Assembly (NCBI GenBank): GCA_035461345.1
Contig: DATHVJ010000139.1
Span: 1-18,528, forward strand
Source: DASPWW01 sp035461345
GTDB taxonomy: Bacteria; Actinomycetota; Thermoleophilia; Solirubrobacterales; 70-9
Direction: 5' to 3'
DNA: 18,528 bases
Shown here one piece after another: positions 1 through 7,158 of this stretch. The notes under the pieces were generated by a model. That model saw only the letters and a program-made list of their open reading frames with translations, made no database searches and was not told where the DNA came from. The position numbers and the translations under genes were made by a program. Numbering within the stretch: position 1 is the first letter of the stretch; each line of letters starts with the position of its first letter.

Positions 1-2218
1 TTCGAGAGCTCGTAGACGTAGGTCGCGATCGTCCGCCCCGCGGTGGTGCAGTCGTAGACGTCCATCCGCTCGATCACCTCGCGTGCCGTGCCCTGGAGCC
101 TCGACACCGCCCACCGGTCGAGCTCGGCGAAGGCGACCTCATCTCCGCCCGGCGACGATCGAGCATCCGTCGACTCGCCGAGGAGCTCGACCCGTCGGCG
201 TTCGCGTACAAAGCCCAGAACGCGTACGTGTTCCACAGCGTGAGCATGAACTGGCGCACCGCCTCGCCGACGGTCTCGACTGAGAACCGGTATCCGGCCC
301 ACGGCTGCTGCGAGGTGAGGTAGTACCAACGCAGGGCGTCGGCGCCGTGACGGTCGATCACCTCGCGGGGCTCAACGACGTTGCCACGGCTCTTCGACAT
401 CTTCTGCCCGTCGGGGTCGAGGATCAGCCCCAGGCAGACGCAGTGGCGGTAGCTGGCACTGTCGAACAGCAGCGTCGACACCGCAAGCAGCGAGTAGAAC
501 CAGCCCCGGGTCTGGTCGATCGCCTCGCAGATGAACTCGGCCGGGAACCGTTCCTCGAACAGCTCCTTCCCCTCGAACGGGTGGTGGAACTGCGCGAACG
601 GCATCGAGCCCGAGTCGTACCAGGCGTCGATCACCTCCTCGACCCTGCGCATCTGGCCCCCGCAGTTCTCGCACGACAGCACGACCTCGTCGATGTAGGG
701 GCGGTGGAGGTCGTCCGGGACGTCGCCACCTCGCTCGCGCAGCTCGTCGATCGACCCGGCGCAGAACCGCTCCTCGCACTCCGCGCTCGCACATTCCCAG
801 ATCGGAAGCGGCGTCCCCCAGTAGCGCTCGCGCGACAGCGCCCAGTCGACGTTGGCCTCCAGCCACTTGCCGAACCGCCCGTGCTTGATGTGCTCCGGAT
901 GCCAGTCAATGCCCTCGTTCTCGGCCAGCATCCGGTCGCGAACCTCGGTTGTTCGGATGTACCAGCTCGACTTCGCGTAGTACAGGAGCGGCGTCTCGCA
1001 GCGCCAGCAGTGCGGGTACGCGTGCTCGTAGGTCTCGGCGCGCAGCAGCCGTCCCCGTTGGCGCAGCGACTCGACGATGTCGGGGTCGGCGTCCTTGACG
1101 AACCGACCCTCGAAGTCCGTGATCCGCTCGTCGAAGGTCCCGTCGGGCCGCACCGGGTTCTGGAGCTTGATCCCGTACTGCTCCCCGAGCCGGAAGTCGT
1201 CCTCGCCGAACGCGATCGCTGTGTGGACCAGGCCGGTTCCCTCGGTGGTGGTCACGAAATCGGCCTCCAGCACGGTGTGACCGCGCGGCCCGTAGTCGAC
1301 GATGTAGGAGAACGGCGGCTCGTACGCCGTTCCGGCCAGCGCCGAGCCCGGGAAGTGGGCGAGGACCTCGGCGTCGTCGCCGAGGACGCGCTCGACCAAG
1401 TCCGCCGCCAGCACGTAGACCTGGCCATCCGAGTGCGCGCGCACGTACTCGATCTCCGTGCCCACCGCCACCGCCGCGTTGGAGATCAGCGTCCACGGAG
1501 TGGTCGTCCACACCAGCAGCTGGTCGCCCTCGCGAAGCGCGCTCTCGGGGATCTGGTCGGCCGGGGGGACGGCGCGGATGGGGAGCTTCACGTACACGGA
1601 CGGGTCCTCGACGTCCTTGTAGCCCAGCGCGACCTCGTGCGAGGACAGCGCCGTCCCACACCGCGGGCAGTAGGGGACGACCTTGTTGCGCTCGTACAGG
1701 CGGCCGTCGTCCCAGATTCGGCGCAGCGACCACCACACCGACTCGATGTAGGCGTTGTCGAGCGTCACGTAGGGGTCGTCGAGGTCGATCCAGAACCCGA
1801 TCCGCTCCGTGAGCCGGTTCCACTCCTCCACGTAGCGGAACACCGACTCGCGGCAGCGGGCGTTGAACTCGGCGATGCCGTACGCCTCGATGTCGGCCTT
1901 GGAGCTGATCCCGAGCTCCTTCTCGATCTCGAGCTCGACCGGGAGCCCGTGCGTGTCCCAGCCCGCCTTGCGCGGCACCCGGTACCCCCGCATCGTGCGG
2001 AACCGCGGGTAGATGTCCTTGAACACGCGCGACAGCACGTGGTGGGAGCCGGGCCTGCCGTTCGCGGTCGGCGGGCCCTCGTAGAAGCTCCACGTCGGGG
2101 CTCCCTCGCGCTGAGCGAGCGAGCGGTGGAAGACGTCGCGCTCGCGCCACCGCTCGAGCACGCGGCGCTCGAGCTCGGGGAAGCTCTGTCGGGGGTCGAC
2201 GGAGCGGTAGCGCGCCAT
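1..2218 (-). CDS. ileS: Isoleucyl-tRNA synthetase, partial and frameshifted
   Basis: Class I aminoacyl-tRNA synthetase that charges tRNA-Ile with isoleucine and edits mischarged valine in the cytoplasm. The HIGH-type motif lies in PPTANGRPGSHH (about residues 49-60) and KMSKS is at residues 606-610. Paired cysteines (YCPRCG, CWRC, CENCG) look like zinc-knuckle residues. The editing (CP1) domain lies between the two motifs. The full protein is normally about 1,040 aa. The frame opening at ATG 2218 hits a stop at 74, about 38 residues after '...YANADG' (codon 676, bases 191-193). The expected continuation, ELDRWAVSRLQGT..., is present in another frame from about base 145 to the left edge. The gene therefore runs off the window and carries a net one-base shift between about 126 and 193. 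A leaderless-type promoter precedes the start, and the DUF2905 gene ends 33 bases upstream on the same strand. Identity is certain; whether the frameshift is real or a sequencing error is open. Confidence 0.95.
126..193 (-). other. Frameshift interval in ileS
   Basis: Upstream (higher coordinates) the protein reads well in the main frame as far as YANADG at 191-193. Downstream, good IleS sequence (ELDRW..., codons starting at about 125 and descending) is found one base out of register. Between these points the main frame encodes a Ser/Arg-rich stretch unlike the family. The shift is equivalent to one missing base. I see no slippery heptamer, so programmed frameshifting is not supported. A sequencing or assembly error, or a disabling mutation, would explain it. 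Confidence 0.75.
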
Positions 2219-2226
2219 GGCAAGCG

Positions 2227-2232
2227 ATTCTA
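2227..2232 (-). promoter_or_regulatory. Leaderless -10 hexamer for ileS
   Basis: TAGAAT on the minus strand, 8 bases before the ileS ATG. No Shine-Dalgarno sequence is present, so transcription would start at or next to the A of the ATG. No clear -35 element is visible. Confidence 0.5.
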
Positions 2233-2251
2233 AGGACGGGTGCCGCGGCGC

Positions 2252-2464
2252 TCAGTCGCGCGAGATCAGGTTGAGGACGATCGTCAGCACGACGCTGAGC
2301 AGGATCATCAGCCCGATCGGCGCGTAGAGGGTGAAGCCGTCCCGCTTGATCACGATGTCGCCGGGCAGACGCTCGAGGCCCAGCTTCGAGGCCAGCAGCA
2401 GACCACCGCCCACGAGCGCAAGCAGGACCGCGAGCCCGAGCAGAGCCTTGGCGACCGTCTCCAC
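2252..2464 (-). CDS. DUF2905 family small membrane protein
   Basis: A 70-aa protein of unknown function matching the DUF2905 pattern: an N-terminal hydrophobic helix (about residues 5-26), the family core LERLPGDIVIKRDGFTLYAPIG (about 30-51), and a second membrane helix (about 52-67). It is probably a two-helix inner-membrane protein. Its GTG start is at 2464, with TACGCT 6 bases upstream and no Shine-Dalgarno sequence, so it looks leaderless. Its TGA ends 33 bases before the ileS start on the same strand, so some read-through into ileS is likely. It is divergent from the lipoprotein gene, with 44 bases between the two starts. The family is recognised from motif and size; the role is unknown. 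Confidence 0.85.
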   Translation of the reverse strand: METVAKALLGLAVLLALVGGGLLLASKLGLERLPGDIVIKRDGFTLYAPIGLMILLSVVLTIVLNLISRD

Positions 2465-2470
2465 GACACA

Positions 2471-2476
2471 AGCGTA
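2471..2476 (-). promoter_or_regulatory. Leaderless -10 hexamer for the DUF2905 gene
   Basis: TACGCT on the minus strand, 6 bases before GTG 2464. The identical hexamer precedes the aldehyde dehydrogenase gene. It sits back to back with the hexamer of the divergent lipoprotein gene, with 19 bases between them. Confidence 0.45.
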
Positions 2477-2495
2477 GACCGCGGCTCGCCGCAGG

Positions 2496-2501
2496 TAGCA
2501 T
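2496..2501 (+). promoter_or_regulatory. Leaderless -10 hexamer for the lipoprotein gene
   Basis: TAGCAT on the plus strand, 7 bases before ATG 2509, with no Shine-Dalgarno sequence. Its -35 region would overlap the divergent DUF2905 promoter. Confidence 0.5.
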
Positions 2502-2508
2502 CGACCCG

Positions 2509-2994
2509 ATGCGCCGGATTCTCGGCAGGGCGAGGTGCCCGCTGGTGGCCGCGCCCGCCGTTGCGGTCGCGTTGCTCGCGGGCTGCGGAGAGGACGAGGT
2601 CGACACCCCGGCCGCGTGCCTGGCGCCTGCGGCGACGTACCTCGACGCCCTCCGCTCGGCCCCCGGTCAGGTGCTGCTCGAGGGCTCGACGCCGATCAGC
2701 GACTGCCTGGTCGACGACCAGAGTCCCGCCGACGTCAGCCGGGTGGGGGAGGAGATGGTCGACGCGGCGACGCAGCTCAACGCGGCGGCGCGCCGCGATC
2801 CCGCCAGCGACGAGACGGTTCAGCTCGGCTATCTGATCGGCGCCGCTCAGGAGGGCGCGAGCGCCGACATCCACACCGATCTGGTGCGACGGCTCGACGC
2901 GGCGGCGCGGTTCAGCGGCGACGGCCGACCGCTCGGGGCCGGCTTCGAGCGCACGTTCGGGGAGGGCTACGCGGCCGGGCAGCAGAGCGGCTAG
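2509..2994 (+). CDS. Putative lipoprotein of unknown function
   Basis: A 161-aa protein with a basic N-terminus, a hydrophobic stretch (about residues 11-24) and a lipobox LAGC whose cysteine is residue 26. This predicts signal peptidase II cleavage and lipid anchoring on the outer face of the membrane. The mature part has two further cysteines (near residues 37 and 66), possibly a disulfide pair, and is acidic and largely helical. I do not recognise a conserved domain. It starts at ATG 2509 behind a leaderless-type hexamer. Its TAG stop is directly followed by the promoter hexamer of fumC, so the two genes are adjacent but probably transcribed at least partly independently. Confidence 0.8.
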   Translation: MRRILGRARCPLVAAPAVAVALLAGCGEDEVDTPAACLAPAATYLDALRSAPGQVLLEGSTPISDCLVDDQSPADVSRVGEEMVDAATQLNAAARRDPASDETVQLGYLIGAAQEGASADIHTDLVRRLDAAARFSGDGRPLGAGFERTFGEGYAAGQQSG

Positions 2995-3000
2995 TAGCGT
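2995..3000 (+). promoter_or_regulatory. Leaderless -10 hexamer for fumC
   Basis: TAGCGT begins at the base right after the lipoprotein TAG stop and lies 8 bases before the fumC ATG at 3009. There is no Shine-Dalgarno sequence. Confidence 0.5.
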
Positions 3001-3008
3001 TCACGACC

Positions 3009-4337
3009 ATGGAGGCAAGCGGCGTCCAGACCGAGATGTGGGGCCCCGAGACCCGCAAGGCGGTCGGGAACTTCCCCGTGTCGGGGCAGCCGATCCCGGC
3101 ACCGGTCGTCCACTGGCTGGGCCGGATCAAGGCCGCGGCCGCCCGCGTGAACGGCGAGCTGGGCCTGCTCGACGCGGAGCTCGCCGAGCGGATCGCGGCG
3201 GCCGCCGACGCGGTCGCCGACGGCGAGCACGACGACCAGTTCCCGATCGACGTCTTCCAGACCGGCTCGGGAACGTCCTCGAACATGAATGCGAACGAGG
3301 TGATCGCCAACCTCGCCGGCGATCCGGCGCACCCCAACGACCACGTCAACATGGGTCAGTCGTCGAACGACGTCTTTCCCTCTGCCGTCCACCTGGCCGC
3401 CCTGGGAGAGGTGACCGAGGGCCTCCTCCCGGCGCTCGACGGCCTCGCCAAGTCGTTGTCCGCCAAGGCCGACGAGTTCGCCGAGGTGGTGAAGGCCGGG
3501 CGCACCCACCTGATGGACGCCGTCCCCGTCACCCTGGGCCAGGAGTTCGGCGGGTTCGCGGCACAGATCAAGCTCGGCGCCGACCGCGTGCGCGCGACCC
3601 TCGGGCGCGTGGGCCAGATCCCGCTCGGCGGCACCGCCACCGGCACCGGGCTCAACACCCATCCCGACTTCGCCGAGCGGGTGCGCGACAAGCTGTCGCA
3701 GTCGACGGGGCTCGAGATCGACGCCCCGCTCGACCGCTTCGAGGCCCAGGCGAACCGCGACGCCCTCGTCGAGCTGTCGGGGGCGCTGAAGGTGGTCGCC
3801 ACCTCGCTGATCAAGATCGCCAACGACCTCGCGTTGATGGGCTCGGGCCCGCGCGCGGGACTCGCCGAGCTGCGCCTGCCCGAGCTCCAGAAGGGCTCCT
3901 CGATCATGCCCGGCAAGGTCAACCCGGTGATCTGTGAGGTCGTGATCCAGGTCGGCGACCAGGTGATCGGAAACGATGCCGCGATCACGATCGCGGGCTC
4001 GCAGGGACAGTTCGAGCTCAACGTCCGGGTGCCGCTGATCGCGCGCAACCTGCTCGACTCGGTCAAGCTGCTCGGCTCCGCGGCGCGGCTCCTCGACGAG
4101 AAGGTGGTCCGAGGGGTCGAGGCCAACGTCGAGATGTGCGAGCGCCATGCGGGGGCGACGCTGGCGACCGCCACCGCCCTCAACGTCCACGTCGGCTACG
4201 ACAAGGCGAGCGAGATCGTCAAGAAGGCGGCGGAGACGGGCCGGCACCTGCGCGAGGTGGCGCGGGAGATGGGCGTCGACGATGAGATCCTCGACGAGGC
4301 CCTCGATCATCGCAAGCTGGCGCGCCCCCACGAGTAG
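3009..4337 (+). CDS. fumC: Class II fumarate hydratase
   Basis: A 442-aa member of the fumarase/aspartase superfamily that interconverts fumarate and malate in the TCA cycle as a cytoplasmic tetramer. Family motifs are in order: TGSGTSSNMNANEVIAN (about 85-101), NDHVNMGQSSNDVFPS (about 110-125), GRTHLMDAVPVTLGQEF (about 164-180, with the active-site His near 167), GGTATGTGLN, and the signature GSSIMPGKVNP (296-306) on the catalytic serine loop. The GRTHLMDAVPVTLGQEF form favours fumarase over aspartase. The frame is open further upstream, but ATG 3009 follows a leaderless-type promoter and leads straight into WGPETRKAVGNFPVSG. The N-terminus is some 15 residues shorter than usual because the R-x-E-x-D-x-MG segment is missing. 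It is convergent with the Lnt-like gene. Confidence 0.93.
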   Translation: MEASGVQTEMWGPETRKAVGNFPVSGQPIPAPVVHWLGRIKAAAARVNGELGLLDAELAERIAAAADAVADGEHDDQFPIDVFQTGSGTSSNMNANEVIANLAGDPAHPNDHVNMGQSSNDVFPSAVHLAALGEVTEGLLPALDGLAKSLSAKADEFAEVVKAGRTHLMDAVPVTLGQEFGGFAAQIKLGADRVRATLGRVGQIPLGGTATGTGLNTHPDFAERVRDKLSQSTGLEIDAPLDRFEAQANRDALVELSGALKVVATSLIKIANDLALMGSGPRAGLAELRLPELQKGSSIMPGKVNPVICEVVIQVGDQVIGNDAAITIAGSQGQFELNVRVPLIARNLLDSVKLLGSAARLLDEKVVRGVEANVEMCERHAGATLATATALNVHVGYDKASEIVKKAAETGRHLREVAREMGVDDEILDEALDHRKLARPHE

Positions 4338-4406
4338 AGCGTTCACGCTCGCCAACCCCGGCCCCGGCGGCGAGTACCGCCGCCGCCAGTCGAGCCGTTC
4401 TTCGGC
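4337..4406. terminator. Hairpin cluster between convergent genes
   Basis: Three short inverted repeats follow fumC. They are GAGCG/CGCTC (4337-4341 and 4346-4350, starting in the stop codon), CGGCGGCG/CGCCGCCG (4365-4372 and 4378-4385, 5-base loop) and GCCG/CGGC (4394-4397 and 4403-4406). None has a T-run, so this is not a classical intrinsic terminator. The position between convergent fumC and the Lnt-like gene fits a bidirectional end of transcription. Confidence 0.35.
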
Positions 4407-4437
4407 GAGGACACGAACCTGATGAGTCCGCGACAGG

Positions 4438-5967
4438 TCATGCAGCCGAGTCCCAGGCCGGAGTTCGTCGTCTACGAGTAGCCAGCCGCGGTACCGACGC
4501 CGCCAGCCACGCCGCGACCGCTAGCGCCACCGAGGCCCACCCGACGACGTCGCCCGCGTGCGCGTACGGAGTCGGCGCCCCCGGACGCAGCTCGGCGACG
4601 ACGGCGGTGCGGCGGCGGTCCTCGCCGGCGTCCGCGATCGTCTCGCCCTCGCGGTCGTAGATCGCCGACCCGTAGCGCCAGTCCGCCCTGACGACCGGGA
4701 CGCCGGCGGCGGACGCCGCGGTCGAGGCGAGCGCCCTGTGCTGGGTGGCGAGCTGACGCCAGTCATGCGTGCTCGACGCGATCAGCCCTGCGTCCCCGGC
4801 GGCGAGCCGGCGAGCCACGTTCGGGTCCTGCACGTCTACCCCGAGCAGCGTACCCACGGCCGTCCCCGCGGCAGCGATCGGGCGCGGCGCCGGCGCCCCG
4901 CCGCCCTGCTCGCCGAGGAACCACATCGGCCGCTGCTTGGGCCTCGGGCCGCTCACCGATCCGTCCGGGCCCGCGACGATCGCCGCTCCGGCGCTGGAGG
5001 GGTGGTCGAAGTACGGAGCGACGATCCGAACGCCGGCGGTCCGCGCGAGCTCGGTGAGCCGGGAGCGCGCCCCGCGCCGCTCGAGCAGGTCGACGAACGT
5101 CACCGCCTCGGGCCACACGACGATCTCTGCGCCGTCCCGAGCGGCGCGCCGGGTCATCCCGCCGAGGTCCCGGATCAGGTCGCGGGCGGCGAGGTGGAAG
5201 CTGCCCTCCTCCCAGTGACGCAGCAGCCGCGGCTGGGTCTCGTCCTCGGCGGTGTCGTAGCCGGGCTGGACGGCGGCGACCGTCACCGGTTCGCGATCCT
5301 CGACGGCCTCGTCGAGCGCGGGAGCGAGGACGATCGCGGCCGCGACGACCGCTGCGGGGACGAGCGCCGGCGTCGGCCGGCGCCGCACGATCGCGAGCGC
5401 CAGCCCGTAGTTGCAGGCGACGATCGCGAGCGTCACCAGCCACGGGCCGCCCAGCGCCGCGAGCTCGGAGGCGGGCGTGTCCGACTGGGTGAGGAACAGG
5501 GGGCCCCACGCTCCGCCGGGGTCGAGCTTCACCCGCACGAGGTCGAGCGCGACCCACGCGGCGGCCGGGACGACGACGGTGGCCGCCGCCGACAGCCGCG
5601 GGCCGACGAGCTCGGCGCCCCACGGTTCGCCGAACCGGACGAGGTACAGCAGCAGGCCGACCAGCGGGATCGCGAGCACGGCGACCGGCACCACGGGCGA
5701 GTCGCCGACCATCGCCGGGATGGCGGCGTCCCCCCACTGTCCCTCGGCGAGGCCGAACGGGAGCGCGGGGACGAGCAGTAGCTCGAGGTACAGCGCGTAC
5801 GCGAGCGGGACGGTGAGCCGCGAGGCGAACGCTCCCCCGCCCGCGAGGACCACGACGGCGACGGGCACCAGGGCGATCCACGCCAGCCACCCGGCGCCGA
5901 CCGCGGGACTCGCGCCCCACAGCAGCACCGCGGAGAGAACCGATGCCCCGATCGCCCATCTGACCAT
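4438..5967 (-). CDS. Lnt-like membrane carbon-nitrogen hydrolase without the catalytic Cys
   Basis: A 509-aa protein with the layout of apolipoprotein N-acyltransferase: about six N-terminal membrane helices (residues about 5-45, 50-72, 90-112, 125-145, 172-195, 200-218), a nitrilase-fold domain (about 226-470) and a last helix (about 475-495). Lnt transfers an acyl chain to the N-terminal cysteine of lipoproteins using a Glu-Lys-Cys triad. Glu (VVWPEAV, E287) and Lys (RPKQRP, K344) are visible. Where family members read G-V-x-I-C-Y/F-E, this one reads GTLLGVDVQDP, with Gly at about 376. Normal acyltransferase activity is therefore doubtful. ATG 5967 is chosen because the membrane segment begins there; in-frame ATGs at 5976 and 5979 are alternatives. 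The start overlaps a potential msrA ATG on the other strand in a CCATGG palindrome. Confidence 0.75.
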   Translation of the reverse strand: MVRWAIGASVLSAVLLWGASPAVGAGWLAWIALVPVAVVVLAGGGAFASRLTVPLAYALYLELLLVPALPFGLAEGQWGDAAIPAMVGDSPVVPVAVLAIPLVGLLLYLVRFGEPWGAELVGPRLSAAATVVVPAAAWVALDLVRVKLDPGGAWGPLFLTQSDTPASELAALGGPWLVTLAIVACNYGLALAIVRRRPTPALVPAAVVAAAIVLAPALDEAVEDREPVTVAAVQPGYDTAEDETQPRLLRHWEEGSFHLAARDLIRDLGGMTRRAARDGAEIVVWPEAVTFVDLLERRGARSRLTELARTAGVRIVAPYFDHPSSAGAAIVAGPDGSVSGPRPKQRPMWFLGEQGGGAPAPRPIAAAGTAVGTLLGVDVQDPNVARRLAAGDAGLIASSTHDWRQLATQHRALASTAASAAGVPVVRADWRYGSAIYDREGETIADAGEDRRRTAVVAELRPGAPTPYAHAGDVVGWASVALAVAAWLAASVPRLATRRRRTPAWDSAA

Positions 5968-5970
5968 GGC

Positions 5971-5976
5971 TACCAT
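5971..5976 (+). promoter_or_regulatory. Possible -10 element for msrA
   Basis: TACCAT on the plus strand, 28 bases before GTG 6005. It would give a short leader that contains the AAAGGG ribosome-binding sequence at about 5992-5997. No convincing -35 is seen, so this is tentative. Confidence 0.25.
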
Positions 5977-6004
5977 CATTGTGAGCGAGCGAAAGGGATT
6001 GCAG

Positions 6005-6505
6005 GTGGCTGATACGCAGAAGGCGACGTTCGGAGCGGGCTGCTTCTGGAAGCCGGAGATTGAGTTCAAGGACCTGCCGGGCGTGGTGGCGACGCAGGTC
6101 GGCTACGAGGGCGGACACGTGGACAACCCGACCTACGAGCAGGTGTGCAGCGGCGCGACCGGACACGCGGAGGTGACCCAGGTCGAGTTCGACCCGGAGC
6201 AGGTCACCTACGACGAGCTGGTGGCGAAGTTCTGGGACATCCACGATCCGACGCAGGTGAACCGCCAGGGTCCCGACGTCGGCGACCAGTACCGGACGGT
6301 GATCTTCTTCCACACGCCCGAGCAGGAGGCGGCGGCGAAGGCCTCCAAGCAGCGGTTGCAGGAGCACCACGACAAGCCGATCGCGACCTCGATCGAGCCG
6401 GCGACCGGCTTCTGGCGCGCCGAGGAGTACCACCAGTGCTACCTCGAGAAGCGCGCCGGTCAGGGTGGGCTCGCCGGGATGATGCGCTCGGTCCTCGGGT
6501 CGTAG
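6005..6505 (+). CDS. msrA: Peptide-methionine (S)-S-oxide reductase MsrA
   Basis: A 166-aa cytoplasmic repair enzyme that reduces methionine-S-sulfoxide in proteins and free methionine. The catalytic motif GCFW is at residues 12-15, with nucleophile C13. Also present are the substrate-pocket motifs GYEGGH, YEQVCSGATGHAE and EEYHQCYL, the last carrying a candidate resolving cysteine. Length is typical for MsrA without a fused MsrB. GTG 6005 is chosen because AAAGGG lies at a good distance upstream and the protein begins in the usual place. In-frame GTG 5981 and ATG 5966 would give longer forms, the latter overlapping the divergent Lnt-like start. The isoaspartyl methyltransferase gene overlaps its end, forming a protein-repair pair. 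Confidence 0.93.
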   Translation: MADTQKATFGAGCFWKPEIEFKDLPGVVATQVGYEGGHVDNPTYEQVCSGATGHAEVTQVEFDPEQVTYDELVAKFWDIHDPTQVNRQGPDVGDQYRTVIFFHTPEQEAAAKASKQRLQEHHDKPIATSIEPATGFWRAEEYHQCYLEKRAGQGGLAGMMRSVLGS

Positions 6506-7143
6506 CCGGGCCTCTCGGAGAGGACGACCTCGTCCGCGCCGTCGCCGCGGCGGGGGTTGCCGACGAGCGGGTTCTGGACGCGCTTCGGCGCGTGCCCCGG
6601 GCGCGATTCGTCCCGGCGGATCTCACGGCGCGCGCGTACGTCGACGAGCCGCTGCCGATCGCGCACCGGCAGGTCACCACCCAGCCCTCCCTGGTCGCGA
6701 GGATGGTCGAGGCGTTGGCGCTCTCCGGAGACGAGAAGGTGCTCGAGGTCGGCACCGGCCTCGGGTTCCAGACCGCGCTGCTCGCCGAGCTGGCGGCGAC
6801 GGTGTGGAGCATCGAGCGTCTCCCCGACCTCGCCGAGGCGGCGCGAGCGAACCTCGGCCGGCACGGAGCGCGTGACGTCGAGGTGCTCGTCGGCGACGGA
6901 ACGCTGGGGCTGGCCGCGCACTCCCCCTACGACGCGATCGTGGTCGCCGCCGCACACCCCGAGGTCCCCGAGCCGCTCGTCGAGCAGCTCGCACCCGGCG
7001 GCCGGCTCGTCCATCCCGTCGGCCCGGGCGGGCGCGAGGACGTCGCCCTGTTCGAGAGGCGGGCCGAGGGCCTGGTCAGGCGGCGCACGATCATCGGCGC
7101 CCACTTCGTCCGCCTCGTGGGCGAGCTTGGATTCAGCGAATAG
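6436..7143 (+). CDS. pcm: Protein-L-isoaspartate O-methyltransferase
   Basis: An S-adenosylmethionine-dependent enzyme that methylates L-isoaspartyl residues in damaged proteins, starting their repair. The family start pattern GVADERVLDALRRVPRARFVP, the TTQPSLVARMVEAL segment and SAM motif I (VLEVGTGLGFQTALLAEL) are clear, followed by VEVLVGDGTLG and the APGGRLVHPVG strand. The homologous region begins around 6510, but no ATG, GTG or TTG in frame lies near there. The nearest usable start is GTG 6436, eight bases after GAGGAG. It gives 235 aa with an unusual tail of about 25 residues and a 70-base overlap with msrA. The frame stays open far upstream, so a frameshift or non-standard start is also possible. 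Translation is probably coupled to msrA. Confidence 0.85.
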   Translation: MLPREARRSGWARRDDALGPRVVAGPLGEDDLVRAVAAAGVADERVLDALRRVPRARFVPADLTARAYVDEPLPIAHRQVTTQPSLVARMVEALALSGDEKVLEVGTGLGFQTALLAELAATVWSIERLPDLAEAARANLGRHGARDVEVLVGDGTLGLAAHSPYDAIVVAAAHPEVPEPLVEQLAPGGRLVHPVGPGGREDVALFERRAEGLVRRRTIIGAHFVRLVGELGFSE

Positions 7144-7144
7144 C

Positions 7145-7150
7145 TAGATT
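7145..7150 (+). promoter_or_regulatory. Leaderless -10 hexamer for the MFS gene
   Basis: TAGATT, one base after the TAG stop of the upstream methyltransferase gene and 8 bases before ATG 7159. There is no Shine-Dalgarno sequence. Confidence 0.5.
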
Positions 7151-7158
7151 CCGCGGCG

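Noticed and set aside
126..193. Programmed frameshifting in ileS
   Set aside because: No slippery heptamer or convincing downstream pseudoknot is visible, and the family is not known to use it.
347..2233. Long plus-strand open frame opposite ileS (628 codons)
   Set aside because: Antisense shadow of IleS; low-complexity charged translation without recognisable domains.
4337..4437. Small plus-strand gene after fumC
   Set aside because: The open frame there is an out-of-frame shadow of the fumC end running into hairpin-rich intergenic DNA.
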